From an uncultured Lachnospiraceae bacterium (GTDB lineage: Bacteria > Bacillota > Clostridia > Lachnospirales > Lachnospiraceae), in assembly GCA_900317505.1 (NCBI GenBank), contig ONHB01000005.1:62001-126000 (forward strand): a DNA stretch of 64,000 nt, written 5' to 3'. Position numbers and translations under genes: made by a program. Under the pieces are notes generated by a model. That model searched no databases. It was not told the origin of the DNA and worked only from the letters and a program-made list of their open reading frames with translations. Below are positions 15,885 through 25,475 of this stretch, in pieces (position 1 is the first letter of the stretch; the number at the start of each line of letters is the position of its first letter).

Positions 15885-17551
15885 ATGGTACAAATGGAGA
15901 CGGACCCCAGACGGCTGCAGAGGTTTTAGTTAAGTGTCTGGAAAGCGAAGGCGTAGAATATGTATTTGGAATACCGGGGGAAGAAAATCTCGATATGATG
16001 AATGCATTGGAAAAATCAAACATCCGTGTGATTGTGGTAAGACATGAACAGGGAGCTGCATTCATGGCAGATGTGTATGGACGTCTGACCGGAAAGGCAG
16101 GTGTATGTTTTTCTACCCTGGGTCCCGGAGCTACTAATTTAATTACGGGGACTGCCGATGCCAATTCAGATGGAGCGCCGTTGGTTGCCATTACCGGGCA
16201 GGTTGGAACGGAGAGAATGCATTTGACTTCCCATCAGTATCTGGATCTGGTGGAGTTGTTTGCACCCATAACAAAAAGAAGTAAGCAAATTGTAAATCCC
16301 AATTCGGTAAATGAAATTATGCGTATCGCATTCAAATATGCTGAAAGTGAAAAACCCGGAGCCTGTCATGTTGATCTTCCAACAAATGTCGCAAAGCAGG
16401 CTGTTACACCTGGAGCTGCCGCTTATCCATTGAAAAAACCGAAAACCAACAGGGAATATGCATCTTTTTATAGTATTGATCAGGCTGCTGCAGCTATTTA
16501 TAAGGCTAAGCATCCGGTTATTTTAGCAGGACACAGTGCTGTGCGCAACCGGGCAGGTGAGGCTCTGACGAGCTTTGCAGATACACTGAGAATACCGGTT
16601 GTAAATACGATGATGGCAAAGGGAATTATACCATATAACAACAAGTATTCTTTGTGGACAATAGGAATTCCGCAAAAGGATTATCAAAATAAAGTACTGG
16701 ATATGGCAGATCTGGTAATTGCAGTCGGGTATGATATTGTAGAATTTGCTCCGGGTAAGTGGAATCAGAATGGAAAGCATAAGATCATACATATTGATCA
16801 GAGACCGGCACATATCAATATGCTGTTTCAGCCGGAAGCAGAGGTGATCGGGGATATATCATACTCACTTCAGCAAATTCAATACCGTTGTGATCCAAAG
16901 GATGAACCGGTGGATTTTATAAATTTAAGAAAAGAAATGGTAGAGGAATATGAAAGCTATGCAGATGACAATTCATTTCCAATGAAACCTCAAAAAATAT
17001 TATACGATATCCGTAAATTTATGGGAGAAAGTGATATTGTAATATCGGATGTCGGTGCGCATAAAATGTGGATCGCGAGAGAATATAACTGCTATGAACC
17101 CAATACATGCATCATATCCAATGGATTTGCCACGATGGGAATTGCTGTGCCAGGGGCTGTAGCTGCCAAGCTGATAAATCCGGATAAAAAGGTGCTTGCA
17201 ATATCCGGAGATGGTGGTTTTATGATGAACAGTCAGGAATATGAAACAGCATTGAGGGAAAAAACTCCAATTGTTACCCTGATCTTTTCAGATGCGAGTT
17301 ATGGATTGATTAAGTGGAAACAGATGGATCATTTTGGACATAATTGTTTTGTTGATTTTGAAAATCCTGATTTTGTGAAATATGCGGAAAGTATGCATGC
17401 AAAAGGGTACCGTGTAAAAAAGGCTGAAGATCTGATCCCGATATTGCAGGATGCTTTTCAGCAGAAAATCCCATGTATCATAGATTGTCCGGTGGATTAT
17501 AGTGAAAATGTCAAACTGTCAGAATATCTGCACCAGAAGTTTGAGATGTAG
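15885..17551 (+). CDS. Acetolactate synthase-like TPP enzyme, apparent 5' frameshift
   Basis: This cytosolic ThDP enzyme condenses pyruvate in the catabolic AlsS-like manner. It shows FGIPGEENLD, then RHEQGAAFMADVYGRLTG with the activating Glu, GPGATNL, and the ThDP motif GDGGFMMNSQEYE near the C-terminus. It has no regulatory-subunit neighbour. The uninterrupted frame begins only at a TTG at 15851 with no ribosome site. The ATG at 15885 has GGGAG 8 bp upstream but is out of frame. One extra C in the CCCC run at 15905-15908 would give a start MVQMETDPQTAAEVL joined to the enzyme (about 555 aa). I annotate from 15885 on that basis. Confidence 0.82.
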
Positions 17552-17685
17552 CATCCGGAATATAAATTTTGTCTGATCGGTTGCTTGGGTTAAGGTTCAA
17601 ATTTTACAATACAGGATTTTTGATGAGGGTAATAATAAAACATAAATTGAATCTGAATCAACAAATCCAGACGGGAGGTATGAAT

Positions 17686-18288
17686 ATGTCAGAAAAATAT
17701 ACCGTTACCATCACACGTGAATTTGGAAGTATGGGACGTCCGATTGCCAGAAAGCTTTCCGAACTGTTAAATATTGAGTTTTATGACCGCGATATCGTAG
17801 AAGAAACAGCCAGAAAAATGGATCTGCCGCTTTCGGTTATCAGCAAGGTTGAGGAAAATCAGGGCAGTGCCTATGCAAAAATGAAATTCCCTCTCGGACG
17901 TTTTTCAAAAGACAGACAGGATGAGATATTTGAAGTCCAGTCGGAACTGATACGCAATCTCGCACAAAAGGAATCCTGTGTTATTGTTGGCCGTTGTGCT
18001 GACTATGTGTTGAGAGACTTTGACCGCTGCCTCAATATTTATATTTATGCTCCCTTTGAAAAAAGGATTGAAAACTGCGTCAAGTATCTGGGAATGGATG
18101 AGGATGTTGCCATCAAAATGACCATTGAGATCGATAAGGCCAGAAAGCAGTATCACAAAAAGTATGCCAATTATTATCCGGCGGATATCAACAACAAAAA
18201 TCTGATGATAGACAGCAGCTTCTTCGGTGTGGAAGGAACCGCGGATCTGATCGCTAAGATTGTGAAGGATAAGCTGATCAACCAGTGA
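17686..18288 (+). CDS. Cytidylate kinase-like family protein (paralogue 1)
   Basis: This 200-aa P-loop protein belongs to the Cytidylate_kin2 family. It starts VTITREFGSMGRPIARKL, where the nucleotide-binding loop is degenerate (REFGSMG), and continues with FYDRDIVEE, CVIVGRCADYVL and a lid-like ARKQYHKKY. Family members occur widely in Clostridia with unproven substrates. GGGAGG at 17673-17678 favours the ATG at 17686 over 17680 and over an open frame starting at 17569. A paralogue lies at 28431. Confidence 0.85.
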   Translation: MSEKYTVTITREFGSMGRPIARKLSELLNIEFYDRDIVEETARKMDLPLSVISKVEENQGSAYAKMKFPLGRFSKDRQDEIFEVQSELIRNLAQKESCVIVGRCADYVLRDFDRCLNIYIYAPFEKRIENCVKYLGMDEDVAIKMTIEIDKARKQYHKKYANYYPADINNKNLMIDSSFFGVEGTADLIAKIVKDKLINQ

Positions 18289-18366
18289 TAAGCCGCCTGA
18301 TCAAGGAAAATGGAAATCCAATATTGACAAATGTAAATTGAAGTATTATAAATTATAGTTATAAAA

Positions 18367-18399
18367 AGCGAAGTTGCTATGCGGCTTCGCTTTTTTTTT
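18367..18399 (+). terminator. Terminator after the cytidylate kinase-like gene
   Basis: AGCGAAG (18367-18373) pairs with CTTCGCT (18385-18391), followed by nine T. Confidence 0.9.
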
Positions 18400-18495
18400 G
18401 TTTTATGAGAGGGCAAAAATAAGGATCATCAGCAACTGAAATCAATATTGAGCATGAAAATTCGGAATCAACATCCAGAACAGGAGGAATGGTTT

Positions 18496-19437
18496 ATGAA
18501 TCTAAAAACGTATTATATGGATAAGAGCATTAACTATCAGGAATCTCTGTGCGAGGATGAGATGATCCAGAAGTATTATCTGATCCGCAATCCGGAGCAT
18601 GTTTCCTATGTGTCGATTCCGGATGGCTGCGTGGACATCCAGTTTATGTTTCAGAAAAACAAAAAGACAGCGTGTATCAGTGGAAGTCCGGTGACACCGC
18701 GAACTTCTTTGTATACTGATCAGGACTGGATATTCGGAATAAAGCTCAATCCGGGGGTGCTTCCTGTAGCAATGTCGCAGGATGCGATTGGGATACCGGA
18801 GTGTTACATCGATATTACAAGGCAGGAAGGAATCGTGGACATTCTGTGTGAATTGGAGAAGTTAGATAGTGATTCTGGAAACAGTGGATCGGAGAAGTTA
18901 GCCCGTGCTTCTGGAAGCAATGTATTTGCAAAGAATGCGGATGCTACACTGAATATATCTGTATCACCGGACATGCCTGTGTCTCAAGATATACATATAT
19001 CGGCAGACATGCCTGTATCCCAAGATATACATATATCACCGGATCTGCCCGCATTATCGGATATGATATCACTTACCACTCCCGCTGTAAAAAGAATGAT
19101 CTCCGGCTGTAAAAATCCTCTTGTATCCAATGCCCTGCATGAGATCCTGCATCAGGAGGGCTGTGTCAAAATGGCGCAGATCGCGGACAATATGAAGTAC
19201 AGCCAGCATTATATCAACCGTGAATTTAAGAAAAAAACAGGGTTTTCCCTAAAACAATATTCTGAAATTATACGTTTACAGAGCGCCATCACGTATCTGG
19301 AAAAAGAAAATGTGGATTTTGTATATGATAAACTGGGATATTATGACCAGGCACATTTTATCAAGGAATTTAAAAAGTTCACACTTCTGACACCGCAGAA
19401 TTATCTTAGAAAGAAAATACAAAGAAATTTTGTGTGA
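18496..19437 (+). CDS. AraC family transcriptional regulator with internal repeat
   Basis: This is a 313-aa DNA-binding regulator. The N-terminal sensor domain (IPDGCVDIQFMF, GSPVTPRTSL) is of the type fused to AraC domains in Clostridia. The C-terminal ~100 residues form the double HTH (MAQIADNMKYSQHYINREFK and LGYYDQAHFIKEFKKF). The linker (~residues 140-200) holds a 12-residue repeat DMPVSQDIHISA/P encoded by 36-bp units. AGGAGG at 18482-18487 sets the ATG at 18496. It lies just upstream of, and in line with, the peptide transporter operon and may control it. Confidence 0.87.
   Translation: MNLKTYYMDKSINYQESLCEDEMIQKYYLIRNPEHVSYVSIPDGCVDIQFMFQKNKKTACISGSPVTPRTSLYTDQDWIFGIKLNPGVLPVAMSQDAIGIPECYIDITRQEGIVDILCELEKLDSDSGNSGSEKLARASGSNVFAKNADATLNISVSPDMPVSQDIHISADMPVSQDIHISPDLPALSDMISLTTPAVKRMISGCKNPLVSNALHEILHQEGCVKMAQIADNMKYSQHYINREFKKKTGFSLKQYSEIIRLQSAITYLEKENVDFVYDKLGYYDQAHFIKEFKKFTLLTPQNYLRKKIQRNFV
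18970..19060 (+). repeat. 36-bp coding tandem repeat in the AraC regulator
   Basis: Units start at 18970, 19006 and 19042 (partial), encoding DMPVSQDIHISx. The frame is preserved. Confidence 0.85.
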
Positions 19438-19589
19438 TCAATTTATGTTAGGTATAAGTGACCAACTCTCAATCGAAAAGACATAACAGAAAAATAAAAT
19501 TGAAAACAAAACAGGTCCAAAATTTACAATACAGACCCACCAAACAAATATAGAATGCAGACATACAAAGAAATACACAACGAACTTCA

Positions 19590-19631
19590 AGAGGCAATGA
19601 TGTTTCCAAAGCATCATTTGCCTCTTTTTTT
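19590..19631 (+). terminator. Terminator or attenuator before the peptide transporter operon
   Basis: AGAGGCAATGATG (19590-19602) pairs, with a one-base bulge, with CATCATTTGCCTCT (19612-19625), followed by a T7 run. It may end the AraC transcript or act in the leader of the next gene. Confidence 0.8.
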
Positions 19632-19671
19632 ATTTCCGTGTATATCTTTGAGAAACAAAGGAGGAGAGATT

Positions 19672-21270
19672 ATGAAAAGAAAATTTGCGGCGAAATTTTT
19701 AGCGGTGTTGATGACTGCGGCTTTTGTCCTGACAGGATGCGGAAGCGATGCATCATCAACTGCGACAGAAGGAACAGCACAGGCAACAGAGGGAGCAGAA
19801 AGTACAGACGCAGCAAGCGGTGGCGTTGTAACGTTGGCGCGAAATCTGGACTCCGGAAACCTGGATCCTGTTATGACAGCAGATAACTGTGATATCTGGG
19901 TATTGAATATGATGGTTGAGGGACTTGTTACCAGTTCTGATGACGGACAGGAAATCATTCCTGCAGTTGCAGACAGCTGGACAGTCTCAGAAAATGAACT
20001 GACATATACATTCCACTTAAGAGATGGAATTAAATTTTCAAACGGCGATGACGTAACCATTGATGACTGTATCTACAGTCTGACAAGAGCAAAGGATGCC
20101 GATGGCCCCTGGCTTGGAATGTTAGACATGATTGATACTATGGAAGATGGCGGAGACAACAATCTGGTAATTACATTAAAAGAGCCATCACCTATGTTTT
20201 TATCTACACTGGCAATGTTTAGCTCAGGCATTATGGAAAAATCCTATTGCGAAGAAGTCGGAGAGGAAGGCATTGCAGAGTGTCCTGTCGGAACCGGTCC
20301 TTTTATCTTAAGTGAATGGGATAAAGGTGAAAAGATGGTATTTACCGCCAACCCGTATTACTGGGAAGAGGGATGCCCGAAGGTAGATGAAGTTGATATC
20401 GTGGTTGTTGCAGATGATACAACACGTATCATGCAGTTAGAGAGTGGTCAGATTGATATGGCTTCCGACATTCCTTACAGCCGGATTGATGAACTGAAAG
20501 CAGCCGGTAACCTGACAGTCAACCTGTTTGACTCAACAGATGTCAAATTTGTCATCATCAACTGCCAGAACGAATATCTGAAAGATAAAAAAGTACGTCA
20601 GGCTCTGGAGCTTGCAACAGATAAAGATGCCATCAACGCAGCTGTTTACTTTGGATATGGTGAACTTGCACCGACATTCTTATCACCTGCAGCACCTCAC
20701 CATAACAAAAATCTGACACCGGTTGCACATGACGCGGAAGCAGCAAAAGCATTGCTTGCAGAAGCAGGTTATCCGGATGGATTTGATCTTTCCATCGAAG
20801 TCGGAAGCGGTGACTCAGCATTCTTACAGATCGCTACTATTTTACAGGAAGAATGGGCTGAAATCGGTGTAAACCTTGATATTCAGCAGATTGATACAGC
20901 AACAGCAAGAGCTAACTGGAAGGAAGGCAACTACGATGTTTATATTTCTTATATGACATCTGATATGACAGATACTTCTGAGCTTGCAGGTCTGTGGACC
21001 ATTGCAGATCAGACCAACTGCTGGAGAACCTACTGGGATGACGAAGATCAGGCAAAAGCAGAAGAGCTTTGCATCAAAGCTAATACAGAGATGGATGAAG
21101 ATGCCAGAATGGCAGATTACGGAGAGATGCAGGAAGTTGTAGCAGATGCTACACCGTTAATTCCTCTGGTATATACTCCTTACACCTTTGTTACAACAGA
21201 TAAGGTAACCGGATATGCACAGACACCTCTTGGAATTTACAATTTCAAATACATGACAAAATCAAACTAA
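19672..21270 (+). CDS. Peptide ABC transporter substrate-binding lipoprotein
   Basis: This is a 532-aa SBP_bac_5 (DppA/OppA) family lipoprotein, anchored outside the membrane, that captures oligo- or dipeptides. The lipoprotein signal peptide is residues 1-22 with lipobox LTGC. A low-complexity Thr/Ala/Glu linker follows to ~50. The family motifs VADSWTVSENELTYTFHLRD and FKYMTKSN at the end are visible. AGGAGAG supports the ATG at 19672. It is the first gene of an operon with two permeases and two ATPases; a hairpin behind it likely boosts its level over the permeases. Confidence 0.93.
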   Translation: MKRKFAAKFLAVLMTAAFVLTGCGSDASSTATEGTAQATEGAESTDAASGGVVTLARNLDSGNLDPVMTADNCDIWVLNMMVEGLVTSSDDGQEIIPAVADSWTVSENELTYTFHLRDGIKFSNGDDVTIDDCIYSLTRAKDADGPWLGMLDMIDTMEDGGDNNLVITLKEPSPMFLSTLAMFSSGIMEKSYCEEVGEEGIAECPVGTGPFILSEWDKGEKMVFTANPYYWEEGCPKVDEVDIVVVADDTTRIMQLESGQIDMASDIPYSRIDELKAAGNLTVNLFDSTDVKFVIINCQNEYLKDKKVRQALELATDKDAINAAVYFGYGELAPTFLSPAAPHHNKNLTPVAHDAEAAKALLAEAGYPDGFDLSIEVGSGDSAFLQIATILQEEWAEIGVNLDIQQIDTATARANWKEGNYDVYISYMTSDMTDTSELAGLWTIADQTNCWRTYWDDEDQAKAEELCIKANTEMDEDARMADYGEMQEVVADATPLIPLVYTPYTFVTTDKVTGYAQTPLGIYNFKYMTKSN

Positions 21271-21305
21271 TAAAAAATATAAAATAGCATCATATGTGCG
21301 TTGAC

Positions 21306-21338
21306 GAAGAAGGCAGAAACACATTTTCTGCCTTCTTC
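21306..21338 (+). terminator. Intercistronic hairpin between binding protein and permease
   Basis: GAAGAAGGCAGAAA (21306-21319) pairs perfectly with TTTCTGCCTTCTTC (21325-21338), but only TGTTAATT follows. It could be a partial terminator or a 3' stabilising stem-loop. Confidence 0.7.
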
Positions 21339-21425
21339 TGTTAATTACAGATAAATAAAGAATACAGATAAACGAAACAATTTACAGATAAATTAAAAGA
21401 TTGATTGGAAGGAACATCAGAAAAT

Positions 21426-22367
21426 ATGGAAGAGCTTACTTATATTATCAAAAGAATATTGCAAATGATTCCGGTCCTGCTGATTATTACACTGGTCATC
21501 TTTTTTGGAATGAGACTGATTCCGGGCGATCCGGTTCTTTTATTGGTTGGTAACAGGGCAAGCGATGATGCAATCGCTGCCATGAGAGCAAAAATGGGAT
21601 TGGATGAACCGTTATTTATGCAGTACCTGCTGTTTTTAAAGCAGTGCCTGACCTTTGACTTTGGAAATTCTCTGACATTAAAGAGTTCGGTTGTGGATCT
21701 GTTTAAACAGAAAGCCGTTATCACAGCGTCACTGACTTTGATGACCATTTTGTTTTCAATCCTGATCAGTTTCCCTCTGGGATATCTGGCCGGTGTAAAA
21801 CACAACAAAAAGATCGGAAGCTTTATTGATTCATTATCCCTGACTTTCATTTCCGTTCCGGAATTTTTGATCGGCCTGATCATCATGCTGATCTTTTCCT
21901 TAAAGCTTGGATGGTTTCCGGTAGGCGGCTGGGGATCGACAGTGGGAGAGCACATCCACGCACTGATCCTTCCGGCATTTACCGGAGCGCTTGGAACTTC
22001 GGCACTGGTTTTACGAAATATCCGCGGAAATGTCATTGAAGTATTAAAGATGGATTATGTGGATTTTGCCTACAGCAAGGGCATTTCTCCATGGAAGATA
22101 AAAGTAAAATACATTCTGAAAAACGTGCTGATCTCAACCGTTACGCTGCTTGCGATGCGTATGACCTATATGCTTGCGGGAAGTATCGTGATTGAAAGCA
22201 TTTTTGCACTTCCCGGACTGGGACAGATGCTTTTAAATGCAATTCTTTCCAGAGATTATACCGTGGTTCAGGGAACAGTATTTTTGTTTAGTATCATCGT
22301 TTTAGTGATGAATCTGATTACAGACGTTTCTTATTCATTGCTGGATCCGCGTGTCAAATTAAATTAA
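21426..22367 (+). CDS. dppB: Peptide ABC transporter permease (DppB/OppB type)
   Basis: This 313-aa inner-membrane permease subunit has about six transmembrane helices. The N-terminus IIKRILQMIPVLLIITLVIF, the segment RLIPGDPVLLL and the EAA-type loop (DYVDFAYSKGISPWKIKVKY) are hallmarks of BPD_transp_1 DppB proteins. The end SYSLLDPRVKLN is typical. The ATG at 21426 has AAGGA 12 bp upstream, a long spacing; a TTG at 21405 is less likely. Confidence 0.92.
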   Translation: MEELTYIIKRILQMIPVLLIITLVIFFGMRLIPGDPVLLLVGNRASDDAIAAMRAKMGLDEPLFMQYLLFLKQCLTFDFGNSLTLKSSVVDLFKQKAVITASLTLMTILFSILISFPLGYLAGVKHNKKIGSFIDSLSLTFISVPEFLIGLIIMLIFSLKLGWFPVGGWGSTVGEHIHALILPAFTGALGTSALVLRNIRGNVIEVLKMDYVDFAYSKGISPWKIKVKYILKNVLISTVTLLAMRMTYMLAGSIVIESIFALPGLGQMLLNAILSRDYTVVQGTVFLFSIIVLVMNLITDVSYSLLDPRVKLN

Positions 22368-22380
22368 GGGAAGGGAGCAG

Positions 22381-23208
22381 ATGGATATGAAAAAAAGATT
22401 ATTTGGAAAACATTCTGTTTTCTTTTGGATTGCAGTTTTATTTTTGATCATTATTTTTGCAATGGCTCTTTTTCCCGGCCTGTTTACCCATTATGATCCG
22501 ATCAAGCAGGATATGACGGCACTTTTGCAAAAGCCGTCCGCAGAGCACTGGCTTGGCACGGATAATCTGGGAAGAGATGTTTTTGCCAGAGTGGTATACA
22601 GCGCAAGACTGGATCTGGCCATTGGATTTTTTGCCATGCTGATCCCCGCCATGATCGGTACCTTCGTCGGACTGTTATCCGGGTACTGCGGTGGAAAGGT
22701 GGATGCCATCATCATGCGTATTCTGGATATTTTTACGGCATTTCCGCTGATGATCTTAGTTATTGCGATCGTTGCGATTTTAGGATCTGGTATCAAAAAC
22801 CTGTTTATTGCGATCTGGCTTGTCGGCTGGCGTGAGTACGCAAAGCTTGTCAGAAGTGAGGTTTTAGTTGTAAAAAACAGTGAATATATTCTGGCGGCCA
22901 AGACACTGGGCTATTCCAATCTGCGTGTGATGTTCAGACATGTACTGCCCAATGTTGTCAACAGTGCTTTTGTCTATGCAATTTCAGATATCATGCTCTG
23001 TATGCTGATGGGAGCATCTTTAAGCTTTTTGGGACTGGGAGTTCCGACACCGACACCCGAATGGGGTGCCATCATATCAGAAGGAAAATCCTTTATGATG
23101 ACCGCATGGTGGATCGTGGCCTTCCCCGGAATCATGCTTGCCCTGACCGGTATATCCATCAGTCTTGTAGGCGAGGAAGTTTCAAAGAGACTGCAGAAAT
23201 CAAAATAA
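22381..23208 (+). CDS. dppC: Peptide ABC transporter permease (DppC/OppC type)
   Basis: This 275-aa second permease subunit carries the DppC N-terminal pattern (HYDPIKQDM, HWLGTDNLGRDVFARV) and the EAA loop (EYILAAKTLGYSNLRVMFRH). About six hydrophobic helices are visible. It starts 13 bp after dppB, with GGGAG upstream of the ATG at 22381. It pairs with DppB to form the channel. Confidence 0.93.
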   Translation: MDMKKRLFGKHSVFFWIAVLFLIIIFAMALFPGLFTHYDPIKQDMTALLQKPSAEHWLGTDNLGRDVFARVVYSARLDLAIGFFAMLIPAMIGTFVGLLSGYCGGKVDAIIMRILDIFTAFPLMILVIAIVAILGSGIKNLFIAIWLVGWREYAKLVRSEVLVVKNSEYILAAKTLGYSNLRVMFRHVLPNVVNSAFVYAISDIMLCMLMGASLSFLGLGVPTPTPEWGAIISEGKSFMMTAWWIVAFPGIMLALTGISISLVGEEVSKRLQKSK

Positions 23209-23235
23209 GGAACCTATCGGAGAGGAGATAATCAT

Positions 23236-24267
23236 ATGGCAGATCAGACAGAAGAAGTAATATTGGAAGTGAAAAATCTGCGTACAGATTTTGTTTCGGA
23301 AGAAAAGACGGTTCATGCTGTACAGGATGTCAGCTTCCGCATTTTGCGAGGCGAGACATTCGGGCTGATCGGTGAAAGCGGATGCGGAAAAAGTGTTACC
23401 TGTCGCTCACTGATGCGGCTTTTGAAAGATCCCGGAAAAATTACGGGAGGCGAAATCATATATAACGGTACAGATTTACTTACCTTAAAGGATAAGGAAA
23501 TGCAGAAAATCCGGGGTGGTGAGATCGGTATGATCTTTCAGGACCCCATGACAACGCTCAATCCGGTACTGACGATCCGTGAGCAGATCGTCGAATCGAT
23601 AAAAGAGCCCGGCATGACCAAAAAACAAAAGGATAAACGGGCTTTGGAGCTGTTGAAAATGGTTGGTATTCCTTCCGCAAAGGAGCGGTTGAAGTGCTAT
23701 GCCCACCAGTTTTCCGGTGGTATGAGGCAGCGTGCGATGATTGCGATTGCTCTGGCATCCAATCCGCACCTGCTTCTGGCAGATGAGCCAACAACTGCCC
23801 TTGATGTGACGATCCAGGATCAGATCATCAAGCTGTTAAAGCGGTTGAAAAAGGAATTGAATATGAGCCTTGTGCTGGTAACACACGATCTGGGTGTGGC
23901 TTCCCAGATGTGCGACCACATTGCCGTTATGTATGCCGGCAGAATCATGGAGATGGCAAAGGCAGAAGATATTTTTGAAAAGCCGAGAAACCCTTATACT
24001 TATGGCCTGATGCGCGCCATCCCGTCAATCGAGAAAAAGGGAGAAGGCCTGTATTCCATCGATGGCATGCCGCCGAACCTGGATGATATGCCTTCCGGCT
24101 GTCCGTTTTCACCCAGATGTGAATTTTGTGAAGAAATCTGTAAAAAAGAAATTCCGGAGCTTGTGGAAGTAGAGCCCGGACATTTTTCCAGATGTCATTG
24201 TCTGGAAAAGATGATGAATATTAAAGGAAGACTTGAAAAAGAGGAAGGAGGCATGTCAGATGAGTGA
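23236..24267 (+). CDS. dppD: Peptide ABC transporter ATP-binding protein (DppD/OppD type)
   Basis: This 343-aa cytoplasmic ATPase has Walker A GESGCGKS (~residues 48-55), signature SGGMRQR, Walker [14 protein letters not shown] and the H-loop VTHDLG. The C-terminal oligopeptide domain contains [14 protein letters not shown], the Cys cluster that holds a 4Fe-4S centre or metal in some DppD/OppD proteins. Its 3' end overlaps the start of the next ATPase by 8 bp. Confidence 0.94.
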   Translation: MADQTEEVILEVKNLRTDFVSEEKTVHAVQDVSFRILRGETFGLIGESGCGKSVTCRSLMRLLKDPGKITGGEIIYNGTDLLTLKDKEMQKIRGGEIGMIFQDPMTTLNPVLTIREQIVESIKEPGMTKKQKDKRALELLKMVGIPSAKERLKCYAHQFSGGMRQRAMIAIALASNPHLLLADEPTTALDVTIQDQIIKLLKRLKKELNMSLVLVTHDLGVASQMCDHIAVMYAGRIMEMAKAEDIFEKPRNPYTYGLMRAIPSIEKKGEGLYSIDGMPPNLDDMPSGCPFSPRCEFCEEICKKEIPELVEVEPGHFSRCHCLEKMMNIKGRLEKEEGGMSDE

Positions 24268-25291
24268 TCAGACAAAGAAACCTCTCTTGGAAGTAACATA
24301 TTTATCAAAAACATTTCCAATCAAACAGAATATTGGAGAAATACTTGCAAAAAAGGAACATAACTATGTCAGAGCCGTAGAGGACGTGACATTTTCCGTT
24401 TATCCCGGTGAAACACTGGGACTTGTAGGTGAAAGCGGCTGCGGTAAAAGTACATTATCAAAGACGCTGATCCGCCTTTACAAACCGGATGACGGTAAGA
24501 TCATGTTTGGAAAATACGGAGATCTTGCGATGAAGGAGGGCGCCTCTTTACAGGAAGCCAGAAAGGATATCCAGATGGTTTTTCAGGATCCTTATTCATC
24601 CTTGAATCCCAAGATGACGATCCGGCAGATGTTTTATGAAATACTGTCGGTTCATCATATCTGCCCCAAAGAAGAGTTTGAAAAAAGAACGATAGAGGTG
24701 CTTGATATGGTCGGCATGCCGTCCTATGCACTGGACCGTTATCCGTCTGCTTTTTCCGGTGGACAGAGACAGAGGATCGGTATTGCCAGAGCCCTTATCA
24801 TGAAGCCGGCATTTCTGATTGCCGATGAACCGGTATCCGCGCTGGATATGTCCATTCAGGCACAGATCATCAATCTTTTGATGGATCTGAAGAAAAAGCT
24901 GAACCTGACAATGCTCTTTATTTCACATGATCTTCGTGTAGTCCAGTATTTGTCAGACCGTGTCATGGTCATGTATCTTGGCAGGATCGTGGAGATGGGA
25001 AAGGCGGAAGAAATCTTCCATCATCCGGCACATCCCTATACACAGATCCTGATACAGGCAGCGCCGATCATTGACCCTCATCATAAGGAAAGAAAATATG
25101 AGATCCAGGGTGAAACACCGAGCCCGATCAATATGCCAAAGGGCTGTGCTTTTCATACCAGATGTCCTTATGCAACGGATAAATGCCGGGAAATGGAGCC
25201 GGTTATGACGGAAACAGAGAGTGGCAGAATGGTTAAATGCCATTATCCGTTAGTGGATGGATTTAGCATGAAGGCGGTACAGATACAGTAG
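24260..25291 (+). CDS. dppF: Peptide ABC transporter ATP-binding protein (DppF/OppF type)
   Basis: This is a 343-aa partner ATPase with Walker [10 protein letters not shown], signature SGGQRQR, Walker B LIADEPVSALDM and H-loop ISHDL. The C-terminal Cys motif is HTRCPYATDKCREM. GGAGG at 24247-24251 is 8 bp from the ATG at 24260, inside the end of dppD. An earlier in-frame start at 24233 is rejected. It completes a standard five-component importer. Confidence 0.94.
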   Translation: MSDQTKKPLLEVTYLSKTFPIKQNIGEILAKKEHNYVRAVEDVTFSVYPGETLGLVGESGCGKSTLSKTLIRLYKPDDGKIMFGKYGDLAMKEGASLQEARKDIQMVFQDPYSSLNPKMTIRQMFYEILSVHHICPKEEFEKRTIEVLDMVGMPSYALDRYPSAFSGGQRQRIGIARALIMKPAFLIADEPVSALDMSIQAQIINLLMDLKKKLNLTMLFISHDLRVVQYLSDRVMVMYLGRIVEMGKAEEIFHHPAHPYTQILIQAAPIIDPHHKERKYEIQGETPSPINMPKGCAFHTRCPYATDKCREMEPVMTETESGRMVKCHYPLVDGFSMKAVQIQ

Positions 25292-25475
25292 AACCGTATC
25301 TGATGGCATATAAAAAGTGATTGAAAATAAATAGTTGAAAATAAATGATTAAAAAAAATCACTGAAAACAAGATGATTTAATAATGAAATACTGCGAGCA
25401 AAATAATCGAAAAGACTAAAAATAAAATAATGAAATGATAAAAAACAGGTCATGCCAGAAAGAGAAGTGAGCCAT

